6,344 nt of DNA from positions 1 through 6,344 of the forward strand of contig CAYWJU010000030.1 of the NCBI GenBank assembly GCA_964458645.1, given 5' to 3'. The stretch's first letter is position 1. Each line of letters opens with the position of its first letter. The position numbers and the translations under genes were made by a program. The notes beneath the pieces were generated by a model that worked only from the letters and a program-made list of their open reading frames with translations, was not told the DNA's origin and did no database searches. The stretch is from DAORHV01 sp964458645. Lineage in GTDB: Bacteria; Patescibacteriota; Gracilibacteria; Peribacterales; Peribacteraceae. Shown here one piece after another: positions 1-4,031 of this stretch.

Positions 1-716
1 GTCTCGGGGTTGCCGAACATCACGCCGATCTTCATGCGCAGCTGGTTAATGAAAATGACAGTGCAGTTGGTCTTACTCACAATGGCAGTCAATTTGCGCA
101 GTGCCTGGCTCATCAAGCGGGCCTGAAGGCCCATTTGGGGCTCGCCCATCAGTCCTTCGATTTCGGCGCGCGGCGTGAGGGCCGCCACCGAGTCGATGAC
201 GATGATGTCGATGCCGCCTGAGCGGACGAGTGTTTCGGTAATCTCCAATGCCTGTTCACCGTCATCTGGCTGTGAAACAAGGAGATTGTCGATATCCACG
301 CCGATCTTCTTGGCGTACGAGGTATCGAGCGCGTGCTCGGCGTCGATGAATGCTGCGCGGCCACCCATTTTCTGTGCCTGGGCGATGGCATGCAGGGCAA
401 GCGTAGTTTTGCCGGACGATTCCGGGCCGTAGATCTCGATGATGCGGCTGCGTGGAATACCGCCGCCGAGTGCCAGGTCCAGGCTCAGCGAGCCGCTGGA
501 GAAGGTCTCGATCTTGTTGCTGGCGTGATTGCCCATCTGCATGACGGCGCCGGCGCCGTACTGTTTCTCGATCTCGGCGAGCGCAGTCTTCACTGCGGCG
601 TCTTTGGCGTTGAGGAGAGCGGAGCCGCCCTTGGAATCATCGCGCTTGGCTGCGGCTTTCGTGGTTGTGACGACGGCCGTTGTGTCGCCATGGGAAGAGG
701 ATGCTACCTTGGTCAT
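1..716 (-). CDS. recA: RecA recombinase, N-terminal 238 codons (3' end outside window)
   Basis: RecA forms ATP-dependent filaments on single-stranded DNA, catalyses strand exchange and triggers LexA-type self-cleavage in the SOS response. The minus-strand translation reads MTKVASSSHGDTTAVV at its start. The Walker A motif GPESSGKTT lies at about residues 97-105, the catalytic glutamate in IDAEHALD at about 127, Walker B IIVIDS ends at D175, the L1 region EIEGLMGEPQMG follows, and the start of loop L2 (FINQLRMKIGVMFGNPE) is cut by the window edge. Positions are offset by about 31 residues from E. coli RecA because of a Thr/Ala/Lys/Asp-rich N-terminal extension that looks disordered. The ATG at 716-714 is chosen as the first start ahead of this extension. 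No Shine-Dalgarno precedes it; the 20 nt upstream are almost all pyrimidine. A 278-aa lipoprotein gene lies 129 bp upstream in the same direction. The identity is secure; the exact start is slightly less so. Confidence 0.97.
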   Translation of the reverse strand, partial: MTKVASSSHGDTTAVVTTTKAAAKRDDSKGGSALLNAKDAAVKTALAEIEKQYGAGAVMQMGNHASNKIETFSSGSLSLDLALGGGIPRSRIIEIYGPESSGKTTLALHAIAQAQKMGGRAAFIDAEHALDTSYAKKIGVDIDNLLVSQPDDGEQALEITETLVRSGGIDIIVIDSVAALTPRAEIEGLMGEPQMGLQARLMSQALRKLTAIVSKTNCTVIFINQLRMKIGVMFGNPE

Positions 717-740
717 TGGGAAATGGGGAAAGAAAAGAAG

Positions 741-760
741 AGGTGTAAGATCGTTCACCT
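741..760. repeat. Imperfect palindrome in recA leader
   Basis: AGGTG and CACCT form perfect 5-bp outer arms around a central GATC, with 8 of 10 base pairs in the 20-bp element symmetrical. It lies 25-44 bp upstream of the recA ATG, inside the proposed leader. It could be a weak leader hairpin or a second operator. Its AGGTG on the coding strand is too far from the ATG to act as a ribosome binding site. Confidence 0.3.
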
Positions 761-779
761 GCACTCTCTCAAAAAGACT

Positions 780-807
780 ATTCTTGGTCAAATAGTATCG
801 CTTGCAA
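780..807 (-). promoter_or_regulatory. Possible recA promoter
   Basis: On the minus strand TTGCAA (807-802) and AAGAAT (785-780) are separated by 16 bp. Each matches the sigma-70 consensus at four or more of six positions. Transcription would start near 773, giving a leader of about 57 nt. The match is modest, and it is the best pair I found between the upstream stop codon and recA. Confidence 0.35.
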
Positions 808-825
808 ATGCGGAATTCCGTTTCA

Positions 826-841
826 GTGTACTATCGTACAC
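826..841. promoter_or_regulatory. Perfect-arm palindrome upstream of recA, candidate LexA/SOS operator
   Basis: GTGTAC TATC GTACAC has two perfect 6-bp arms around a 4-bp centre. It sits 4 bp past the stop codon of the preceding gene and about 20 bp upstream of the proposed recA -35. The GTAC-N4-GTAC core has the same arm spacing as known LexA boxes of Gram-positive (GAAC-N4-GTTC) and cyanobacterial (GTAC-N4-GTWC) type, as I recall them. It has no following T-run, so it is unlikely to be a terminator. The regulatory role is inferred from position and symmetry. Confidence 0.5.
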
Positions 842-845
842 CCTT

Positions 846-1682
846 CTAACGTTTACGACATTTCCCAATGTTTTCTTTGGCGTCGAAGACGTCGCAATAG
901 TAGCCCTGCTGACACAGGATTCCGGCTGAGCCACCGCACGGTTGCACGGTTGTGGAGCCGCTGCCGCTACTCGTTGTACTGGAGGAGCTGGATGCGATAA
1001 AGGAGAGCGAAGCAAGCAATGCGGTGTATTGCTCGTGTTGCAACTCGATATCGTCGCCGGATGGCGTGTATTTTATGCGAATCACTTGGCTGTTGTGCAA
1101 AATATGCACCTCTTCGCCGCCTGCAGTGACGTTGCGCATCTTCACGGCCACATTTCCTGCCACAACCGTGGGGATACCTTCAGGCAAGCCTGTAGCGTCG
1201 ATTGCGTCCAGTGTAAGTACCGTGCCAGACCCGGCATCAGTCGCGATAAAGCTGATGCTTTTCTCTGCGCTGGTTGCCAGCCATGACGCGGGTGCTTTCA
1301 GTGACAGCGACAGTCCTTCCAGCCTCCATTCTTTCGGCGTGTCGATGACTTCAGATACGCTGACAGACTGTACGGAGAGCACCGGCAAGTACTTCGGACT
1401 GACGTTGGGCTGCAAATCACCGGTGACATTCACGCGTTTCCCTGCAAATTCCTGCAGATTTACGGTTTTACTTTCCAGGTAATAGGCGGCTTTTCCTCCT
1501 GCAAATAACACGTGCGTTCCGCGGCGCACCAACGAGACACCCGTTGCCACCAGCGTGCCGGTCTCGCTCAGCGGACCGTAGGTGTACTGGACGGAGTCAC
1601 CCCCTCCTCCCCCGCCGCAAGCGGATAAGAGTAGAAGCGTGGTCAGAGCGCCGGTGAGGATCGACAGGTTGAGGGTTCGCAT
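846..1682 (-). CDS. Secreted lipoprotein with OB-fold-like and PsbP-like regions and Cys-rich tail
   Basis: This is a 278-aa lipoprotein of unknown function. Residues 1-22 form a lipoprotein signal peptide with lipobox LSAC; C22 is the predicted lipidated cysteine and is followed by six glycines. Residues about 40-110 look like a small beta-barrel of OB-fold type (YYLESKTVNLQEFAGKRVNV, then LPVLSVQSVSV). Residues about 120-230 resemble PsbP/DUF1795-type domains, with LSLKAPASWL near the start and the closing helix-strand YTALLASLSFI. A Ser/Thr/Gly linker at 231-245 leads to a C-terminal motif with cysteines at 249, 257, 263 and 275 (CGGSAGILCQQGYYC then C), reminiscent of small disulphide modules in exported bacterial proteins. 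The domain calls are by eye. The ATG at 1682 directly precedes the basic n-region and follows a -10 element by only 9 nt. recA lies downstream, and whether the two genes are co-transcribed is unknown. Confidence 0.82.
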   Translation of the reverse strand: MRTLNLSILTGALTTLLLLSACGGGGGGDSVQYTYGPLSETGTLVATGVSLVRRGTHVLFAGGKAAYYLESKTVNLQEFAGKRVNVTGDLQPNVSPKYLPVLSVQSVSVSEVIDTPKEWRLEGLSLSLKAPASWLATSAEKSISFIATDAGSGTVLTLDAIDATGLPEGIPTVVAGNVAVKMRNVTAGGEEVHILHNSQVIRIKYTPSGDDIELQHEQYTALLASLSFIASSSSSTTSSGSGSTTVQPCGGSAGILCQQGYYCDVFDAKENIGKCRKR

Positions 1683-1691
1683 GGGAGACGC

Positions 1692-1700
1692 AGTATAGCA
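1692..1700 (-). promoter_or_regulatory. Extended -10 promoter giving near-leaderless lipoprotein mRNA
   Basis: On the minus strand TGC TATACT (1700-1692) fits an extended -10 (TGnTATAAT, one mismatch in the hexamer). Only 9 nt separate it from the ATG at 1682, so a start 7 nt past the hexamer leaves a leader of about 0-4 nt. No good -35 is seen at 17 bp (TCTTCG). Translation would have to start on an essentially leaderless transcript. Confidence 0.55.
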
Positions 1701-1708
1701 CGGACGGA

Positions 1709-1797
1709 GGATTCCGAAGAGTCCGAGGCAACCGAAGAAACCGACGAATACGGCCCTTTCCTCGGACTCGTTGGACTCCTTGGTTTCTTCGGAATCC
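1709..1797. repeat. Intergenic inverted repeat built of 9-bp units (array A)
   Basis: The outer arms GGATTCCGAAGA (1709-1720) and TCTTCGGAATCC (1786-1797) pair perfectly over 12 bp. Inside, each arm is a short tandem array of degenerate 9-bp units. The plus strand has CGAAGAGTC, CGAGGCAAC, CGAAGAAAC and CGACGAATA from 1715 to 1750. The minus strand has CGAAGAAAC, CAAGGAGTC, CAACGAGTC and CGAGGAAAG from 1791 down to 1756. A second perfect pairing joins GTCCGAGG (1721-1728) with CCTCGGAC (1760-1767). It sits between the regulator's terminator and the lipoprotein promoter. Array B at 3562-3684 is built of the same unit. Mechanism unknown. Confidence 0.75.
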
Positions 1798-1801
1798 TAC
1801 G

Positions 1802-1822
1802 AAAAAGCGGCCTTGCGGCCGC
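1802..1822 (-). terminator. Rho-independent terminator of the sigma4/HARE gene
   Basis: On the minus strand GCGGCC-GCAA-GGCCGC (1822-1807) is a perfect 6-bp GC stem with a GNRA tetraloop, followed at once by TTTTT (1806-1802). It begins 24 bp past the stop codon of the upstream gene. Confidence 0.88.
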
Positions 1823-1846
1823 CTTTCAGAATCAATGATGGATGGA

Positions 1847-2965
1847 TTACTCCTTGGACGATCCGCTCTTCTTCTTGCTCGGATCGAAGTCGTACACGGC
1901 GCGACCGACGCGAACGAAGTACGGCATCTTCTGAAGGTTCAGTGAGATCGTGCCGACCTTCACGGTGCGCTGCTTGGAGACCTCTTCGATGATCTGCTTC
2001 TTGGACAAAGCACCCTTCTCCTTCAGGATTTTCTCGATCACATCGGCGACGGTGCCCGGCTCGTAACCCCACTCGCGCAGAGCGTAGAGACCGCGGCCCA
2101 CGAGGACGAACTGCGGATAGCGGATGAGCTCGTTGTGAACTGCCTGGACGGTGACGTTCTTGTGGTCGAACTGAGCTTCCTTGATGCGGTTGGCGATCTC
2201 CATGAAGTGGAGCGGCTGACCGGCCTTCTTGAGGATGATCTCCACTTTGTCGCGGATGGAACGAGGGCGGACGAAGCGCCACTCGGTGAGTCCCCAACCT
2301 TCGGAGATCTCGCGCAGACGCTCATCGATGGAGAGACAGGACAAGATCAGTTCTGGGCTTGGCGTGCGGCCTTCGAAAGCGGGCATGGACTGGATCGACG
2401 AGACGAGTTCAGCGCTCTTCATACAAGCATGGCGCTTGTTCAGGAACTTTACGGCCAGGTCGATGATCGAGTTCACATCGTCCTGTGCCAGGGTTGCCAG
2501 ACGCCAGAACGGCTTGCAGGTCATGCTGCGACCCTCGCTCGAGAGCTCGCTGTCGATACTGAACGACAAGCGCAGAATGGCGCCGTCGACGACGGGTGTG
2601 CCAGGCAAACGCTTGAGGACGGACGAGATGAGCTCACTTCCCAGCATGACGCCTCCATGGGAGCGCAGGATGCCCTTGGCCATTTCGTTCACTTCGTTGA
2701 GCTTGGTGGTGCGGACGGTGCGGCGCAGCTTGGAGAGCGCAATGCTCTCGATCTGACGGATGCGCTCGCGAGTGACATTAAAGTGCTTACCGATTTTCTC
2801 CAGGGTCTGCTTCGAATGTCCCGCGATTGCGAAGCGTCTCTTGATCACCTCCGTTTCTTTCTGCGTTAACACCAGGAACAAATCACTCAGAAGTTCCTGG
2901 AGATTGATCGAAATCTGCGCCTTGCCGGTGGCAGGCGTCGCGGATGTGGAGGTGGTCGTGGACAT
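1847..2965 (-). CDS. Sigma-70 region 4 / multi-HARE winged-helix transcription regulator
   Basis: This 372-aa protein looks like a transcription factor that touches DNA and perhaps RNA polymerase. Residues about 30-82 are a classic sigma-70 region 4 helix-turn-helix (TLEKIGKHFNVTRERIRQIE at 54-73), but sigma regions 1-3 are missing, so it cannot act as an ordinary sigma factor. Residues about 235-300 and 305-363 look like HARE-HTH winged helices, the domain found in the RNA polymerase delta subunit. Two more diverged copies are likely at about 92-165 and 170-232, since each ends in a similar W/L strand (FWRLATL, WGLTEW, LYALREW, VYDFD). The N-terminus is Ser/Thr/Ala-rich and the C-terminus is basic and Ser-rich. 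The ATG at 2965 starts the Ser/Thr tail and has no Shine-Dalgarno. A strong promoter and long leader lie upstream and a terminator downstream, so it is probably monocistronic. Similar fusions are, as I recall, common in Patescibacteria; the target genes are unknown. Confidence 0.82.
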   Translation of the reverse strand: MSTTTSTSATPATGKAQISINLQELLSDLFLVLTQKETEVIKRRFAIAGHSKQTLEKIGKHFNVTRERIRQIESIALSKLRRTVRTTKLNEVNEMAKGILRSHGGVMLGSELISSVLKRLPGTPVVDGAILRLSFSIDSELSSEGRSMTCKPFWRLATLAQDDVNSIIDLAVKFLNKRHACMKSAELVSSIQSMPAFEGRTPSPELILSCLSIDERLREISEGWGLTEWRFVRPRSIRDKVEIILKKAGQPLHFMEIANRIKEAQFDHKNVTVQAVHNELIRYPQFVLVGRGLYALREWGYEPGTVADVIEKILKEKGALSKKQIIEEVSKQRTVKVGTISLNLQKMPYFVRVGRAVYDFDPSKKKSGSSKE

Positions 2966-2984
2966 AATTCAGCGGGAATGAAGT

Positions 2985-3007
2985 GAACTAGCTTGTTCTA
3001 CCAGAAC
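2985..3007. promoter_or_regulatory. Triple GAAC/GTTC half-site cluster in regulator leader
   Basis: On the plus strand GAAC (2985-2988), GTTC (2995-2998) and GAAC (3004-3007) alternate in orientation. The right pair forms a perfect hairpin, GTTCT-ACC-AGAAC (2995-3007). The left pair forms GAAC-N6-GTTC (2985-2998). The shared middle GTTC means only one stem can form at a time. It lies 20-42 bp upstream of the regulator's ATG and could be a DNA operator or an RNA switch. Confidence 0.4.
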
Positions 3008-3064
3008 GTTGACAGAAAATAAAGATCAACTTGCGTTCCGCCCCAGAGGGTGCGGATTTTTCTT
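3008..3064. other. Leader hairpins; terminator-like on the plus strand
   Basis: CCGC-CCC (3038-3044) pairs with GGG-T-GCGG (3048-3055) with one bulged T and a 3-nt loop. On the plus strand it is followed by ATTTTTCTT, so it has the form of a rho-independent terminator for plus transcription, although no plus gene lies upstream. On the minus strand it is a stable hairpin in the middle of the regulator's leader. A second stem, GTTGA (3008-3012) with TCAAC (3026-3030), follows it. These fill most of the 169-bp gap downstream of ruvX. Confidence 0.45.
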
Positions 3065-3074
3065 GTGTACAAGA
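3061..3074. repeat. 14-bp palindrome TCTTGTGTACAAGA
   Basis: TCTTGT and ACAAGA are perfect 6-bp arms around a GT centre. It lies about 30 bp downstream of the predicted transcription start of the regulator. It contains GTGTAC, the half-site of the palindrome upstream of recA, although the spacing differs. It could be an operator; this rests on symmetry alone. Confidence 0.35.
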
Positions 3075-3110
3075 GCGAAAGAACAGTATGGGACCACCCA
3101 AAAGGTTCCT

Positions 3111-3138
3111 ATCATATAATCTTTCTTTATTTTGTCAA
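3111..3138 (-). promoter_or_regulatory. Strong sigma-70-type promoter for the sigma4/HARE gene
   Basis: On the minus strand a perfect TTGACA (3138-3133) is followed after 16 bp by TATGAT (3116-3111), five of six to consensus. The -35 overlaps the ruvX stop codon. Transcription starting near 3104 would give a leader of about 138 nt before the ATG at 2965. It is the best promoter in the window. Confidence 0.75.
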
Positions 3139-3524
3139 TACCCATTTTGTAAGCGCTCCAATGCGATCTGCAAAATGGCAAGTGCAGAACGTGCGTCGGG
3201 GTCGACGCGGGCACCATCGCGGTGAATAGATGTGAATCGCTCGTCAATAAATTGGATGGGCAGTTTGCACGAATTTTCCAGCTCGGCCGCAGCTGCGCGG
3301 ACTTTGCCGGACTGCTCACCTTCTTCGCCGCCGGGCAGCAGCGGTAGTCCTACAATGAGCTTGGTGATTTTACGTGCGGCAACTATCGGCTTGATCGCGG
3401 TAACCAACTCCCCCACTGTTCTATGATCGACGGTATTCATGGAAAAAACGATGCCGGTTGCGTCGTCGCCGTAGGCTACGCCAGTGTGTCGGTTGCCGAT
3501 GTCGAGTGCGAGGAGCGGAGCGAT
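3135..3524 (-). CDS. ruvX: RuvX/YqgF-family nuclease, start codon non-canonical
   Basis: RuvX (YqgF) is an RNase H-fold nuclease linked to Holliday-junction resolution and 16S rRNA maturation. The translation shows all family motifs in order: LLALDIGNRHTGVAYGD (first catalytic Asp), IVGLPLLPGGEEGEQSG, IDERFTS (catalytic Glu region) and DPDARSALAILQ (last Asp). From the chosen start it has 129 residues, slightly short of the usual 138-150, the loss being between DERFTS and the last motif. No ATG, GTG or TTG exists in frame between the motif and a distant ATG at 3818 inside rpsT. I place the start at ATC (3524-3522) because it gives (M)APLLALDIG, matching the family N-terminus; ATT at 3569 is the alternative. 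A GTG at 3559 is out of frame, so a one-base indel or sequencing error is also possible. The gene is downstream of rpsT past a terminator, and no clear promoter of its own was found. Confidence 0.85.
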   Translation of the reverse strand: MAPLLALDIGNRHTGVAYGDDATGIVFSMNTVDHRTVGELVTAIKPIVAARKITKLIVGLPLLPGGEEGEQSGKVRAAAAELENSCKLPIQFIDERFTSIHRDGARVDPDARSALAILQIALERLQNGY

Positions 3525-3561
3525 AGCCCAAGTGTGGCAGCGGCTGGTGAGATTGTCACGA

Positions 3562-3684
3562 CGAGGAATCCGAAGAAACCGACGCCGCCGATGATTCCGA
3601 CGAAATAAAAAAAAAGTCCGAATTTCTTCGGACTCTTTGGATTCTTCGGTTACCTCGGATTCTTCGGTTACCTCGGATTCTTCC
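3562..3684. repeat. Inverted arrays of 9-bp units around the rpsT terminator (array B)
   Basis: On the minus strand seven units run without gaps from 3684 to 3622. They alternate CGAAGAATC-like and CGAGGTAAC, then CAAAGAGTC and CGAAGAAAT; an 18-bp pair of units is repeated with one mismatch. On the plus strand five units run from 3562 to 3606: CGAGGAATC, CGAAGAAAC, CGACGCCGC, CGATGATTC and CGACGAAAT. The two arrays point toward each other and meet at the A9 tract (3607-3615). The last minus unit forms one side of the rpsT terminator stem. The array begins directly after the rpsT stop codon. The unit matches array A at 1709-1797. Confidence 0.8.
3607..3633 (-). terminator. Rho-independent terminator of rpsT
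   Basis: On the minus strand GTCCGAA-GAAA-TTCGGAC (3633-3616) is a perfect 7-bp stem with a GAAA tetraloop, followed by nine T (3615-3607). It lies about 50 bp past the rpsT stop, separated from it by the 9-bp-unit array, and upstream of ruvX. Confidence 0.9.
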
Positions 3685-3951
3685 TTATTTCTTCTTCTGA
3701 GCGAACAACTTGGCCAAGTTGGATTTCTTGCGGGCGGCGTTCTTCCAGTGGATGAGGTTCTTCTTGGCGGCCATGTCGATCGCCTTGTATGCGGAGGATA
3801 GCGACTTCTGGGCGTCATCGGCCTTTCCGGACTTGGCGAGATCGCTCGTCTTGCGGATGAGCGTCTTCATGCGAGTCTTGACCGGCTGACGTGCAGCGCG
3901 GCGCTTGAGAGACTGACGTGCGTGCTTGATGGCAGATTGGATGATCGGCAT
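3685..3951 (-). CDS. rpsT: 30S ribosomal protein S20 (bS20)
   Basis: S20 binds 16S rRNA early in assembly of the small subunit. The 88-aa product is of normal length and shows the family pattern: N-terminal MPIIQSAIKHARQSLKRRAA, then VKTRMKTLIRKTSDLAKSGK, a helix AYKAIDMAAKKNLIHWKNAA and the basic end RKKSNLAKLFAQKKK. It is very Lys/Arg-rich, as expected. The ATG at 3951 matches the family start. No Shine-Dalgarno precedes it. A promoter candidate lies 37-65 bp upstream, just after the end of the large lipoprotein gene, and a strong terminator follows the 9-bp repeat array. Confidence 0.96.
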   Translation of the reverse strand: MPIIQSAIKHARQSLKRRAARQPVKTRMKTLIRKTSDLAKSGKADDAQKSLSSAYKAIDMAAKKNLIHWKNAARKKSNLAKLFAQKKK

Positions 3952-3987
3952 TGACTGGGTGGAATCGAAGGGTTAGAAAGCGTGGAA

Positions 3988-4016
3988 AGGGTAGGGAAAG
4001 CGTGAGATGAAGTCAA
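3988..4016 (-). promoter_or_regulatory. Probable rpsT promoter
   Basis: On the minus strand TTGACT (4016-4011, five of six) and TACCCT (3993-3988, three of six) are 17 bp apart. Transcription would start near 3981, giving a leader of about 30 nt that is pyrimidine-rich. The -10 is weak, but the -35 and spacing are good. The gap it sits in is only 80 bp. Confidence 0.5.
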
Positions 4017-4031
4017 ACCTCCTTTGTGCGA

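Noticed and set aside
1635..1838. Possible small membrane protein on the plus strand of array A (acidic stretch, then GPFLGLVGLLGFFGILRK)
   Set aside because: The frame has no ATG, GTG or TTG, and the minus strand shows the same acidic-then-hydrophobic pattern, so it follows from the inverted repeat itself.
3111..3135. UGA read as glycine (code 25), extending RuvX
   Set aside because: RuvX ends normally with QNGY before this UGA, and readthrough would give no family-like sequence and would cover a strong promoter.
3562..3684. CRISPR array
   Set aside because: Repeat units are 9 bp, contiguous and degenerate, with no spacers and no cas genes.
3135..3818. A 227-aa version of RuvX starting at the ATG inside rpsT
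   Set aside because: It would run out of frame through rpsT, the repeat array and the rpsT terminator, giving an Arg/Glu-rich extension with no family counterpart.
4018..4026. AAAGGAGG on the minus strand as a ribosome binding site
   Set aside because: It is the only strong SD-like match, but it lies 67 nt from the rpsT ATG. The only nearby start is a TTG one base away, opening a frame without protein-like content; it is probably chance beside the rpsT -35.
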